DNA of 64,000 bases from Molanna angustata (lineage: Eukaryota > Arthropoda > Insecta > Trichoptera > Molannidae): NCBI GenBank assembly GCA_963576475.1, contig OY754982.1:19773217-19837216 (forward strand). Direction: 5' to 3'. Position 1 is the stretch's first letter, and the number at the start of each line of letters is the position of its first letter. The notes beneath the pieces were generated by a model, which saw only the letters and a program-made list of their open reading frames with translations, had not been told where the DNA came from and did no database searches. The position numbers were made by a program, and so were the translations under genes. Shown here one piece after another: positions 19,278 through 32,419 of the stretch.

Positions 19278-20238
19278 GTAACAATCTTACTATCATCATC
19301 TTATCCATCAACGAACAGTGGAATTTGTTTATGTTTTGCTTAGTATTTTTATGTCAACTAAAAGAAATAGGCTTTTTGGAGATTAACAGTATTAGTATTG
19401 AAGTCAGTGACAGAGGGGTTGAGCCTTGACCAATATCGTTCATCTCTGTATTTTATCTATCCATGGTACCATTTAGAAGGGATATCGGTTGTAAAATATT
19501 AAAATAAAAATGACCTTTGTTTTACAAAATAGGGATATTGTGATTATATATGAATGTGTGTGTGTGTTGTATTTAATGGGTTAGATAGAAATAAAACTAT
19601 AATTCTATGCAATTTTTGATTGTAACAATTTAATTTAGGATTTTTTACTATTGCATTACATGTATGCAATTATTATTTATTATTGATTAAGTATGTTTAT
19701 AATGGTGTATTATACTTTTATAAATGCATAATTATCTTCCTAAGTATTTGCTTGGTTTATAAAATGTACATAATATAGAGATATACATTTTATTATAACA
19801 ATGCTATATAATAGTTGTTTTACTGTCATATATTCACTGTAATATTATAAAGTATTATAAACACAACTTTTCTCTAATATCAACTAAAAAATCGGATTTT
19901 TTGACTTATGTCATTGTTCTCGCAAACGAGCGATATTCAATTTTTTTCAAAAAGGCACATTATATTTTCATTTATATCATTTAATTATAAATTTTTCTTT
20001 AAATTAAACTTTTCAAATTGTGATTTAAATTTGATTGTATACTTCTTTATACCAAATGATTTTTATTAGATTTTAATAATATCAGTGATCACAGTCAGTA
20101 TAAATAGAAAAAGTATATCTGAGATTGTGAATTTTTAAGTTAACATACAACATATTTGAATAAATGATAAATAATCTATTGTTTTGCAAGATTTGATCTC
20201 ATGTATACTTAACGAATCATTTTTGTTGTACGTTTCAG

Positions 20239-20508
20239 ATACCTAAAGACCACGAGGGAATGACGAAATGGCTGTACAAATGTTTTGAGGAGAAAGAACA
20301 ATTATTAGAGCATTTTTACAGAACGGGACAATTTCCTGCCTTATGTCCCGATGGGATAACCAGAAACAATGTACCGACTGTAATTAAACAAGATTACATG
20401 AGATTTTTTTATTTGAGCTTATTTTTCATCGTATCAACGTGCTTACAAATTCGAATGTTTTACACCATTTATCAATCTATTGTAAATATATCAGCAGTTA
20501 TAGTTTAA
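20239..20508 (+). CDS. LPGAT1: LPGAT1-like, terminal exon with stop
   Basis: Starts in phase 0 after CGTTTCAG with IPKDHEGMTKWLYKCFEEKE, then LLEHFYRTGQFP; 'WLY..F.EKE.LL.HFY.TG.FP' is the signature end of the LPGAT1 catalytic region. The last 35 residues (FFYLSLFFIVSTCLQIRMFY and on) are strongly hydrophobic and form a C-terminal membrane segment as in the vertebrate protein. TAA is at 20506-20508. The four exons add up to 735 bp, exactly 245 codons. Several AATAAA sites lie downstream (for example near 21531 and 21830), so the poly(A) site cannot be fixed from sequence. Confidence 0.93.
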   Translation: MPKDHEGMTKWLYKCFEEKEQLLEHFYRTGQFPALCPDGITRNNVPTVIKQDYMRFFYLSLFFIVSTCLQIRMFYTIYQSIVNISAVIV

Positions 20509-23500
20509 TTTATTAATTTTTCTTGTATAGATATTTTTAACCAAAGCTCACACTTTTGTCATTTCATCACGAGTACCTCTTTTCAAAGTCTTTCCACTCG
20601 AATCACAATTTGTTATAAAAACTCATATAATTCTTTGTCTCTTTTTTCTTACTTTAACTAAATTGATCAATTTAATATTATGTATTATGATTTCATTCTT
20701 GTGTTATGTATTTGTGTCTTTTTAACTCTTAATAAGTTCTTTGTATTGAAGTTTTACGCAGCTTCTATTAGTTGAGATGCATAATTTACTATGCAAAGTT
20801 GTTACTAATGTTAGGGTTCACAATATTATTGTATTGATAATAATTATGTGTATATAATAATTAATGAAACGAACTAAAACGCTTAAGTATGGAAATTTAA
20901 ACATTTTCATGACCTAATTCTGGTCTCTAGTTTGTCATTGTTTCACAATTAAAGACACTCTGTGTGCTTGTAATAATTTCATTTAGTTCACATTTAATAT
21001 ATGTAAATGATCATTCATTATTATTTAATGATTTAGTGTGTAAAATTTACTTAGATTTTAACACATGAAATGTGAACTCTACTAATTGTCTGTTACCATT
21101 TTTTTTAATATATATCTCATCACATTGATTAATTTGATTAGGAACCTAGTGATTTAAAAATAATTTTTAGGTTAAGGCAACATTTTATTTAAATTTTTCA
21201 ATGAAACAAATTTATTAATGTGTGTGACTATTGAACTTTGTTTTGTTTACATTATTTATATTTTTTTATGATTTTAAAGTACTTGTACAAAGTGATATTG
21301 AATCTGACATAATGGAATAGATTTATCACAAATTAAAAATTATATTTCATTAATGTATTCAAAAGTTATAATTATACTTCAATCAATTTCAGATATTCTT
21401 AATTCATAGTTGTTTAGATTTGGTATCCATTTCTAAAAAATATTTTTAGTGAATTATTTAATCAATTAGTAATGTAATTTCTTATGTACAAGGAAATGTG
21501 ATTTTCTTTGCGAAAAATATACAATCATAATAAATACTTGCCATGTAGTTGTGATTATATAAAATAGATTACACTCTGATTACACTTGATAGATTATCTT
21601 TTTTTAATTTAACATACCTATTTTGTAAACCAAAAAATATATTCATTATAATTCAGTGAGATGCAGATTAAATAAATCCTGCTTAGTTATTTTATTTTTG
21701 GCTTCAAAAAAGTAGGAATATTTGCTTTAAATTTAACTCTTTATTTTTCATTGCACTTTATAGGTATATTTTCTGTCTATAATGTGTGCAACATAAAGAA
21801 AAATTGATATTATATCAAATGACAATATAATAAATTTAAAAAAAATATGGCCAATATCTTTTTAAAAAAATGCTTGAAAAATGTATTTAAAAATAATAAA
21901 ATTTGGACAAATATTTATATAAAAAAGCTAATATACATGAAATTGGTCAAAGCATTTTTTTTTTCGTTTTTAACCTGTAAGCAAGTACCTAATTTATTGG
22001 GTAGTATGCATATGATAAGTCAGATGATAAGATTAAAAAGCTTCCATTTTATTATCGATAGTTGGTAAAAGCGAAAACTGTTTTGTGAATTTGTTGTACC
22101 AAATTATCCATAGATGTCAGTACAATTCATTTTATTTTGGTTGTTTGCTATCATTAAATCAACGCTCCCTGGAAGTAATTTCTTTGAAAAAAACCTTCAT
22201 ATGCACAATAACGTATTTTACTAACTCGACTTGAACTTGAACTACATTCACACACAACCATAAATCAGTACTAGCTTTCATAAGTACACATCATAAGTAT
22301 GCGTTTTTTTTCTTTATTTCAAAATATTCATAACATTTATAGTTAAATATATTTTTAGTTATGAAAATCTTTGCAGTCTATGAAAAAATCCATCCACTTT
22401 CAATATAAATACATACATACTTTAATAATATATTATAATTATTTCTTTAGTGTTTGTATGTTAATAATATAATTATTTTTTTCATGTGTTTTGGTATTAT
22501 TGTTTTATTAATTAATAATATTATTACAATTATTATTAACTGTCTTTAAATAAATATTTTTCAATTATAATTATGCATATCGGGATAGACACTATGAGCA
22601 ATATCTCGTCCATTGTAAATTTTTATACATAATTATTTACCTAATATTAATAACAGTAAAAATCAGAAATCTTATGATTAACATTATTTATTTGTGTCTA
22701 TAGTAATGTGCATTTTATAAACATATTGATAAAATCTTGCTGGACTAAGATTATATAAAATAATTGATTGATAGTAAAATCACAATTGTCTTACAAATAA
22801 GTAATTTTTACTATTTCTTCTAACGATTGTGCTATAAAATTTTGCTGATTTATTTTTAAGCCCTGATACTGAATTAAAATTATATTAACTAAGATTTTCT
22901 TATGGTTAATATTTCTGAAGAAATTGTATATATTTGGTTAAATTTGTAACCAGACTAAAATCATTTATTTTTCTTATTTTCAATAATGCTTGTAAACATT
23001 TGTTTATCATACATTGATCCATTTTTAAAATCAGTAAAAACTTTGCTTTTCATTTTGTATTGCACTTTCAAATCACTGTGAATTCTAAAAATGTAATTTT
23101 TTTGTAGAAATAGTTACTTATAACTGTCATAATATAATATGTTGTTACAATTTAACACAAGTTCGTAAATAAATATTTGTAATTGGGATCAATATGATAC
23201 ACATTTCTTAGAATCTAAATATTGATATGAATTTATACAAAATGTTTACAATTTTCCAAACACTAAGTGTATCCACACATTTTAATATTACAAAATTAAT
23301 ATTAACATATTTATCACATATTGTCTACCATAGTATATTATAATATGCATACTAATCACAAAGCTCTGATTTGAAGAAAAATTGCACCTTAATATACACA
23401 TTTGATGGAAAAATTAAATCATTCACTAGAAAAGCTTGCAAAAATTATATAAAAATAGAATACTTCCACATTTAAGCTAGGTACCTATTTTTGGTTTGAT

Positions 23501-23940
23501 TAGGTTAGTTTGCAAATATGGCGTATCATACAAACACGTTGCATCGTAAATTGAATAAATACTTACGTTATCTATGTTTATAATAAATTCACTATGTTTG
23601 TAATTTAAATATTTTTTCATCATATGACACCTTCAAAAATAAAAAAAATGGAAGCAGAGTGAATAGAATGCATTTTTGTATCTACCACTTAAACATAAAA
23701 TTTAGCTGCATTTTTATTTTTTTTTAAATGTATAATATGATGCTACCTACACAATATTGTCTTAGTCAATTTTAAATTTAAATAGTTTCATATCTGTTTT
23801 TTAAGATAGAGTAGTGGTTTCATTGAGCGACAAATATTAATTTATTACATCCACTATTCTTTATTCAAATAAATCTTTTTTGTCATATTCACAATAATAA
23901 TATATTAAATGTGTGTATAAAGTGTATTGAATATACGATT
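20509..23940 (+). other. repeat-free AT-rich tract, possible LPGAT1 3' UTR
   Basis: For about 3.4 kb after the LPGAT1 stop I see no SINE, LINE, Helitron or tandem repeat, in sharp contrast to the rest of the window. The sequence is T/A-rich, with many stops in all frames and many AATAAA-type strings. A long 3' UTR is a reasonable reading; non-transcribed sequence is equally possible. Confidence 0.4.
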
Positions 23941-23944
23941 GTAC

Positions 23945-24355
23945 ATTGTACCTAGGAAGATACAAAAGAGAAAGGCAATCGTGGTTTCACTGGATTCACG
24001 AATCCAGGCCCACGAGCATTGGCGACCAGAGTACCAGCCAGAATAGGCGAGGCACATGGGCTTGCGACCATGTATGCGGATTTATGACTCAAGTCACACT
24101 CACCACTCACCCACCAACCTCCGACTGATACTCCACTCCCCTGCGCAACCAAATCTAACAGGATGCGCTACAGACAATGCTGCTTTTACCACCCTATCCA
24201 AGAATTCTTTTATTTTTCCTCTAGAGAGACCCAGGTCCTTAAAGTAGTAATATAAAGATTTTGCGGGCAGGCCTCCCGCCTCCACCTCTACAGCATATAT
24301 ATTTGTGTTAAAGCCATTTTGAACTGTTTTATCTACCAGTTCCTTGTACTTGTTT
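23945..24355 (-). pseudogene. LINE pol C-terminal domain and 3' end
   Basis: Closely similar to 63490-63975. The minus strand reads AGGLPAKSLYYYFKDLGLSR, then GKIKEFLDRVVKAALS. This is a type of C-terminal domain found in several non-LTR retrotransposon pols (VELTVPW..EVG.RGLP.KSLY..L...GL....). The 3' part ends in the reverse of AGATACAAAAGAGAAAGG. The copy is truncated at about 24355 and has stops. Confidence 0.75.
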
Positions 24356-24639
24356 CAATGAGGTTGAAGACCGTAAAGAAATTATCGATGGGTTTATGGC
24401 AGGAAACAGAGTGAAAGAGTGATACATGTAATACACAGTACAATCATGGTTCTGATGTGGCAGAACATAGACAAAGCAGAATTAATGTTTCTGAATGAAA
24501 TTGCTGAGACAAATATATTTCAATCAATGACGATTCACCGTTAGAAGACTAAAATGGATAATGTGAGAAACTTAATTTGTCTATGGATGCACTGACACAA
24601 TTTAAAAAAAAACCATACCAGAATAAGAAAAAAGAAAAA

Positions 24640-24712
24640 CCTGCACAAGATGGCACTTGATTCTCTCTGCCTATCTATAAAGGGATTCCGCGTGGTGGTT
24701 CGCATGTAAAAT
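24640..24712 (+). mobile_element. RTE LINE 3' end scrap
   Basis: GATTCTCTCTGCCTATC then TATAAAGGGATTCCGCGTGG correspond to the 3' UTR of the RTE family at 56255 (reverse of CGCGGGGTAGGCAGAGAGAA). Only the end is left. Confidence 0.5.
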
Positions 24713-27700
24713 TGATTTATATCATATTGAATAAAATGTTAGTTTGTTCTACTTTAGGATTATACATTTCTATTTTTGTAAGTTATATACCCTGATGTCT
24801 TAATTTATGATGTCATAAAATAGTTTTGAAGTACATGTATAATATCTTATTTGATATTAATTTATATCATAGTATGGTCGACATTGTATAATTACAATAT
24901 TTTGAATCAAAATGTATATCGAAAACATAATGATTGGTATATTCATCCATAAACATTGTATCTATTAGTGTATTGTATCCTATATTATATTATATAATAA
25001 TGATTTGTGATTTATCCAAAGTATAAACATAATTTAACAATTACATTATGTTAAGTCATTGTTGCCTACATAATATAGAAATATTTACTATTCCTCTGAA
25101 TTTTTTCAAAGTAAAATACATACATAGATATCATTTTTCTAGTGCACATAACTTTTCCTTGTAAGTAAATCCTTGCCTATTGTGACAATAAAAATAAAGC
25201 ATTTCGTTCTTGATAAGAGCTTAAAAATGAACCAAATATTCAAAAATACATTATTATTATATAATCTCTTATTGTTTAGCAGAAACATTAATTCACCCTC
25301 TATATGAAATTTTAGACTTAAACATATAACTAAATTGTTGATAAATTTTCCACTTCTTTTTCAACTTTGAAATAGTCAAAGATCTTAATAACGATACATG
25401 TATCTATATATTTTCATGATAAATTCATTAGAATTTATAATGTATATTGTTTTTATTATTGCTTTCTGATTGATTTTTTTTATCATTAAAGGCAGCTTTG
25501 AGTGCAATTGCATACCTACATATAGATTTCATTAATTCATTATTTATAAAAATCTCCTCAGAGTATAAATGTATGTAGTTATTCAATTATTTATTATGAT
25601 AGAATATATTCGTTGGTCACATAAACAGCTCTGATTTATAAATTTGGAGTGATTTGAATATTTATTTTGATTTGAGATTCAATGAAATATATGTTAAAAC
25701 AATATTGCTATCAAGAAGAATCTGCTTTTGTAAATAAACATATTGTTTTAGAACCATCGAGCAATGAATCTTTTTAGATTTTGTCAAATGTAACAATTAA
25801 AAATTGTCAAATAAAAAAACTGTATTGTATACATTTTTGAGGTTTGATTATCAAAATTCAAACTGTATTTTTATTATCGAATGATAAAAACTATTTTTCT
25901 TCCATTCTCTTGCACTTTGTTTTCTTGAAATTGCACAGCACTCTGTTGCGAGAAGCACTGGACATGAAGTCTTATTCTATCTTCACTTGTGTGACTGGTA
26001 TATTTTAAATTAGTGTATTTTTAAGCACCATTCAATGCTGTGACAACATTAATCACTAATATTATTATACATATTATGAATACTTCATACATTTAATGTC
26101 AGTGAAGAAATGTATAAGTAAGTGAGAGAAATGATTGAAAAAATCCTAGAAATAAATATAAATTAAGTGTAGTTTTTACATGAAATACTATAATGCTTAG
26201 TTGTAAACTGATACATTTTTGTATGTATTATGGTAAGCTATTATTATTTTCATCTATTTATTTCATTTGCAAAGTTGATTGACTACGACTGTTAATTATT
26301 TGTAGTTTTTTACATTCTCAATAACCTGCATTTTCTTTTTTCATGTTATCATTGCATTTATTTTCATTTATTAATTTCATTTTCTCAATTAAAATTGAAC
26401 AAATTCAACTCATCTAGCAATGTATATTAAATTTGTATATCTTATAGTGTAATCATTGGTTTCATTATACACATTGCTTTAAAAAATGAAAATGATTGAT
26501 TTAGGATTAAGCAAGTTTTGAGCACTAATATCATCCATGGTTTGTGTGTTTGGTGTGAACTTTGAGTATCCAAATTTATAATAACTTTTCAATTATTTTG
26601 GTTAAATTTAATAAGTGCTTTTCATTGCTACCTCAGAACCATTCTACAAGACCACTTATATCTGATATCAAAAAGATCTGTGTTTTCATTAGCATTTCAT
26701 TTCATTTATTAAAATAATTTGATCGAATATGTTGTACGTTCACAGATTCTTTTAAATATTTTCAATATGATTTTGGAATTTCTTAAATACTTGGTCTGTT
26801 CTGAGAAAGCAATATTTACATATTCAAGCACCAATTTGTTTTGTGAATTTTATTATAATTTCTTTTTAGTACATATTTGTATAACATAAGAAATTAACTT
26901 TATGAGGCTATCGCTTTCTTCTGATGTGACATATTTTTGTTCATTTTTTTCAAGTTAGAATATCCATCTTGTTGATTGTAGTAGAGATGTTCAAGAGTTC
27001 AGAAATATAAGTTTGAAATATATAATTATTTTTAAATAAAATCTACATCCATCTATATCAAGATGTCCAATGAATGAATTTATTGTAACATAGATTTAAG
27101 AAATTTACTCACCATGTTCACCAATGTTTAAATACCAGTGTATACTTCACATATTTTCACTTGAAGCATTCTGTAGTTTATATCTAGAACAAAGAAATAA
27201 CATTAATAAATATTTTATCTTCAACTATATGCTTTAATGCAATTTTTCAAATCTAATTGACCCTTAGGAATTATTATTATTTTAATTAAACAGCTGTTTT
27301 CATTTTAGTTTTATTTAATTTTGTCTTTTCAATAAGTTTGCCTACAATATTTTCTAAGTCATTTTGTCATAATTTTGCTTTATTTTTACATATAGTTTTG
27401 TAGTAAAGTCATGTGATTACTTTAATAACAATGTGATTGTGTCGGTTCCATTGTAGATTTATTTTTTAGAATTAATTTTGAGTCATACATTTAATTATTT
27501 TTTCTTTGTATTATGTATATTTTTATTAGGTTAGTCGATTTCAAAAAAAAATATTTGTTTTGTTGTGATTAAGAGTTCATTTTTTTGTTCAGTGTAAACA
27601 TTCCCATATGATTTTTTTATTTTCTAACTGAAAAAAAAATGGCGTCATATATTTTCGCAAAGGACGTTATTAACAGAATGTTAACTAATTCACAAATATG

Positions 27701-28095
27701 TTTCGACCATGCTGTAAGAATTGAGGAGTGAACAATATTCTATTGATGCAAGGTTGACCAGGAAACAAATGACATGTTACACAAAGGAGTTATATAACAG
27801 TTTAGCATGTATGAGAATATGAATGTTTGCCAAAATGCTGCTGAGGAAGCTGCATGATCGTGTGTATATTTTGGTCGAACATATTTTTCCTTCATTCGGT
27901 TTTCTTACCCAAGAAAATATTTTACTATTATATATTATATATTTGAATCTGTTTTTGATGCCATGAACATTTTTATTGAAAATCGGTTTTGTTTTTCATT
28001 TTGAATTTGAAGGGCGCTACTAAGAACAATATCATTATTACCACTCCTATTATAAACCCGATTCTTATAATTGATAAAAAGACGAATAATTTATG
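24713..28095. other. repeat-poor AT-rich tract, no gene seen
   Basis: About 3.4 kb without recognisable repeats or coding exons; T-rich on the plus strand like 20509-23940. It may be a continuation of the same transcript or intergenic. A minor feature is ATGGCGTCATATATTTTCGC near 27641, with no frame of note. Confidence 0.4.
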
Positions 28096-28265
28096 TAAGT
28101 GATTGGTGGTGGCAGAGGGGTTCAGCGCACTGGGTTTGTAATCCAGTGTTCGCAAGTTCGAATCCTGCCAGGACCAATTTCGTTCACCTATAGCACAAGC
28201 ATTTATGCTTGATTTAGGGAATGTATGAGGATGTATATGTACTTGTTTCAAGGACATTTTGATTC
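28096..28265 (+). mobile_element. tRNA(Thr)-like SINE-2
   Basis: Begins GTGGTGGCAGAGGGGTTCAG and carries CTGGGTTTGTAATCCAG (anticodon-like TGT), then CAAGTTCGAATCCTGCCAGG (B box). The body has TTTCGTTCACCTATAGCACA and ends TATGTACTTGTTTCAAGGAC. The acceptor stem halves no longer pair, so it is not a working tRNA-Thr gene. Confidence 0.85.
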
Positions 28266-28269
28266 TTTT

Positions 28270-29250
28270 TAAAAATGAATGTTTTAATAACCACGAGTTT
28301 TTAAATAAACACCTGATTGGTAATTTAATTTTTTTTTGTTATCGACATGTAATCAAAAAGTGGAAGTTAATTTTAAAAATATCATACAAAATATAATCAA
28401 TATAATAAAGATCTCAATAGATTCATTGTATTACAACCATTTTTTTTCCTAATAAAACGTTTGGTTGTGTTCCATTAAATGTGTGGAGAAATCATACATA
28501 CTTTTTTAATTGATTTTTTTAGCCTGGTTTAGTGATTTTCACTAATGAATTTATAAAGTGTGGTTTTACTGTGCATTATTAAAATTGTTAGTAGCGCTGT
28601 AAATAATTATGTTCACAATCAGTTATATTTTTTTTCTCTAATTCATATACATCACATGAATTTCATTTCTGTTTTTCTTAAAAATTGTATGAGTACTTAC
28701 TACTTAAGGATTTGTAATTGTACATTTTTTTGTTTGTTTGATTTTCTTAGTTTTCAATTATTTCCTAGGTAGTTGAATTTTTTTTTATGTCTAAAAATTT
28801 TGTTTTTTTTGCATGTTTTAAAATCACACTTTTCCTTGCTTTATTTAGTTAACCTAAATAGTAACAGATCAATTCTTACTTTAAATAAAAAACATGTATT
28901 TAATTTTAAATGTTTTATAAAGTTGAGAATAATTTTTGCCTTATTTACTCAATTATTTAAAACAATGTTTTCGTTCAGTTTAATGTAATATGAAAAAAAC
29001 AATAGTTAGATAGTGAAACCAGGAAAAAAAAAATTTAAATCAAAATATGGTAGTTGTACTTTTTTGATTATTTCAGTAGGTACCTTTAAGTTAAGGTACA
29101 CATATTTCAAATGAATAGTTATATTTTTGACCTTGAATTAATGTTCGTTGATATGAAATACCCCATATAAAGTATAATACCTATTTACTATTTTTTTTTT
29201 ATAAATATTTCTGTCAACACAGAACAAATTGTTTAATAATTGTCCCATTA
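28270..29250. other. AT-rich spacer, nothing recognised
   Basis: T-rich sequence with several short frames made of Phe, Leu and Ile codons, as expected from composition alone. No homology recognised. Confidence 0.5.
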
Positions 29251-29255
29251 TAATA

Positions 29256-29465
29256 CCTTCGTGGCTCAGTTGGTTAGGTATCTGACTGCTGATCCAAGGG
29301 TCCCGGGTTCGATTCCCGGTGGAGACACAGTTTTAAATTGTGAAATTGAGATGGTAAATATCGTAAGTCTCCAGAATGTGGCAACTTGTTATTGGGTGCG
29401 TATTTAAATATTATTTTACATAGCACCTGTTTGTTGCCCGAGAAGCTACATAAAATACTAAAAAA
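29256..29465 (+). mobile_element. tRNA-derived SINE-1, most complete copy
   Basis: The head CCTTCGTGGCTCAGTTGGTT contains a standard A box, and GGTCCCGGGTTCGATTCCCG a standard B box, so Pol III promoter elements look intact. The body has AGTCTCCAGAATGTGGCAAC, TTGTTATTGGGTGCGT and ends GTTGCCCGAGAAGC. It is about 205 bp with an AT-rich tail. It serves here as the reference copy for the family. Confidence 0.88.
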
Positions 29466-29469
29466 ATAA

Positions 29470-30080
29470 TAGTTTGTTTCGAGATGGGATTCTTCATAGT
29501 CAACAAATAAAATTTCATTGATTTATTTTAATATTTATAAATTGTATAGTCTCGTGCTGCCTGCTATACATATTTTGTTAAGTAATGAAAAATATCCAAA
29601 ATAATATTCTTCTCGAAAAATATGTTCTTATTGAAAGTATGTCATCTATTTTTATAAGGTAAAAAAAAATTTATACCTACTATATTTTTAGTTTCATTCT
29701 TCTTCTAAGAACTTTTATATATTTTTTTGTCTCAATTTTTGTTAAACGCTTCTAATTCTGCTGTGAATATTAGGCATTTTTCTTATCTTTTGGGATAAGT
29801 AATATATATTTAGTGATATATTGCAATTTTACATAACTTCATGTTCACTCGAAGGATATGATTTATTTAGGTATTATGTTAATAATAATACTATTATTAT
29901 TATTCATTGCTATGTGATCACCCATCAATTCAACAAAATGTAATATTGAAACTAAATAAAGTGACTGTTTTTACCTACAATGTTTTTTTTTTCATTTCAA
30001 TTTTTATTTCTTGGGAAATAATTTTTTAATTAAGTTGTCTAGGGTTTAACATCAGCTCTGCTGGAGAGACATCAATAGAT
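29470..30080. other. AT-rich spacer, nothing recognised
   Basis: No gene or repeat family recognised, apart from a short run of AATAATAATA and ATTATTATTATT near 29880-29903. Confidence 0.5.
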
Positions 30081-30084
30081 GCAC

Positions 30085-30190
30085 GAGTGATACATGTGAA
30101 TTTCTGTAGAAGAATGATGAAAAAGGCCCATGTTCAGAAGTGGATGGCAATAGACTGAAGAAGATATGGAATCATTAAAAAAAATATGCA
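30085..30190 (+). mobile_element. RTE LINE 3' end
   Basis: AAGGCCCATGTTCAGAAGTG, then ATGGCAATAGACTGAAGAAG, is the usual 3' UTR end of a lepidopteran RTE LINE family (GAGGCCT.TGTTCAGCAGTGG.....AGGCTGAAGAAG). The reverse of the same end is at 57560-57610. No coding part remains. Confidence 0.65.
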
Positions 30191-30397
30191 ACAGAATAAT
30201 GTTAAACAAATGAATAAGAATTCAGTTAATTAAATTAATGTTAATGCCCCAAGGTGGTTTTAATTATATATCGAAAGAATTAGAATTGAATGACTGATTC
30301 AAAAGGTCGAATGATAATTTAATAATAACCATATCATCAATGTATATGGTTGGTCGGAAGATGCTGCCACTAGGCGATGCACCAACTTCTTTATATA

Positions 30398-31181
30398 CTA
30401 GTTGCATGTACCACATGAGATCCAAGTGTCGATAGCGATAGTATGTATACTATGTGTAGTTGAAGAATAAGTACCAAACTATAAACCCATAAATACAAAT
30501 TATTTAATATTTTAAGATATTTGGTTTTCTATACAACACATGTACCTAGGTATGTATGTCAAGATAGGATAGTATGGAGGTCAGTCCTTTGATCCTACCC
30601 AGAATGTGAAAACAGCATGATGGTATGTATGTATGTTTGGAGATTAGTATCAAATTATTAAGTCTTCTTAGATATTGTGAGAAGGCTACTTCCATACAAA
30701 TTGTATGAAACAAAGTCGTCACTAAATTCAATTTTTATAAAAATTGTTGAAAAAAAATTGCAATGTGCTAATACAATTTTAATATTTTTTATAGAAAATT
30801 ATTTTCTAGTTGGGGTGTTTCGGCTTTTTTCGATATTTTAAAAAAAATTGGATATATAGGCAGTTAAACTCATAAATTTATCATAAAAAAAATATTTTTC
30901 TTAATAAAAAATGTTTGAGAAATCCTGGAATTTTTTTAAAAGAACTAATTTGAGATTTTGTATTTGTCTATGTTTATACCAATTTTCAGCGTTCTAGGTT
31001 TTACGGTTTCTGAGATATATGGAAAAATAAATCAAAATTTCAAAAGTTGATAACCCCTGACTGAAACAAAAATTCACAATTCTGAGTATAAAAGTTTTGT
31101 AGGCTTGTAATTTTTTATATATTTTAAAATTTTGGGCTCTGTAAATTAAGCGGATCAAAAGTTATAAGGGGGGGACAGACA

Positions 31182-31224
<43 letters not shown>

Positions 31225-32419
31225 CTCACAAAATGTTCTACTCCAAATTCTGAGAAAATCCATGTATGGGAACATATATGCTGCGAGGCCTCTAGTTGGT
31301 GCTATTAGCATGCAAAAAGTTCACTACACCATACAAAATTTTCCTTCGTACACGCATCTTGGCTTAATTAGTTGCATGTAACACATGATATCCAACTGTC
31401 GACAGCGATAGTATGTATAGTTGAAGAATAAGTACCAAACCCATAAATACAAATAATTTATTATTTTATGATATTTTGTTTTCTATACAACACATGTACC
31501 TAGGTAGTCAAGATAGGATAGTATGGAGGTCAGTCTTTTTTTCCTACCCGGAATATGAAAACAGCATGATGGTATATGTATATTGTATGTTTAGAGATGA
31601 AGTATCAAACTATTAAGTATTCTTTGATATTGTGTATAGGTGACTACCATACAAATTGTATGAAGCGATGTCGTCACTAAATTCAATTTTTATAAAAATT
31701 GTTAAAAAAAATTTGAGATGTACTACTACAATGCTAATATTTTTTATATAAAATTAAATTATCTAGTTAGGGTGTTTCGGCTTTTTTCGATATTAAAAAA
31801 AAAATGTTAATATATGTAGGCAGTTAAACTCATAAATTTATCATAAAAAAAATACTTTTCTTAATAAAAAATGTTTGAGAAACCCTGGAATTTTTTTGAA
31901 ATAAACAATTTGAGATTTTGTATTTGCCTGTGTTTGTACCATTTTTCAGCGTTCTAGCTTTTATGGTTTCTGAGATATATGGAAAAATAAAGTAACAATT
32001 CAAAAGTTGATAACCCCTGACCTAAAGAAAAATTCGAAATTCTGAGTATAAAAGTTTTGTAGGCCTGTAACTGTTTATATATTCTGAAATTTTAGGCTCT
32101 GTAAATTGAACGGATCAAAAGTTATAAGGGGGGGACGGACACACACACACACACACAGACACACGAGATGTTCTACTCCGAATTCTGAGTAAATCCGTGT
32201 ATGGAACATATATGCTGCGAAGCCTCTAAGTTGGTGTTTTTTGACTTCAAAGTTGGAAAAGCCGTGAAAAAAGTAGACCTCTGCATACAATTCTCGCGTA
32301 TTCTGGCTTGATACATTGTCGATATGTTAAGAGAACAAAGTTCTCCTGAACAAATCGACAGTTGGATAATGTCGATTCATTAAGAGAATTGAATTCTCAT
32401 GAACGAATCGACAGTTGGA
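30398..32419 (-). mobile_element. Helitron-like element H1 (subfamily A), interrupted by H2
   Basis: On the minus strand it starts TCCAACTGTCGATTCG (32419 side), has a hairpin with GAATTC in its loop, a core with a run of C and a TG repeat, and ends CATGTGGTACATGCAACTAG (30398 side). TC...CTAG ends, a short hairpin (CATGT..ACATG) just inside the 3' end, and a lack of target duplication fit a non-autonomous Helitron or Helentron-associated element. Bases 31368-32366 are a second element inserted into H1 53 bp from its 5' end. No Rep/helicase frame is present. Confidence 0.85.
31368..32366 (-). mobile_element. Helitron-like element H2 (subfamily B), nested in H1
   Basis: A 999-bp copy whose ends are fixed by comparison with the empty site in H3 and H4. 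The element begins TCCAACTGTCGATTTG and ends GTTACATGCAACTAA on the minus strand, and it sits precisely between A and T of the H1 sequence with no duplicated bases. The 5' hairpin differs from subfamily A (GAGAACAAAGTTCTC in place of the GAATTC form), and the region before it has AAAAAAGTAGACCTCTGCAT in place of the subfamily A sequence. AC repeat at 32138-32162. Confidence 0.9.

Noticed and set aside
20509..29250. Further protein-coding exons downstream of LPGAT1
   Set aside because: All frames are short and Phe/Ile/Leu/Tyr-rich as expected from AT-rich sequence, without splice-site pairs or recognised families.
29256..29330. Functional tRNA gene
   Set aside because: A and B boxes are good, but the sequence continues into the SINE-1 body present at many sites; no proper acceptor stem.
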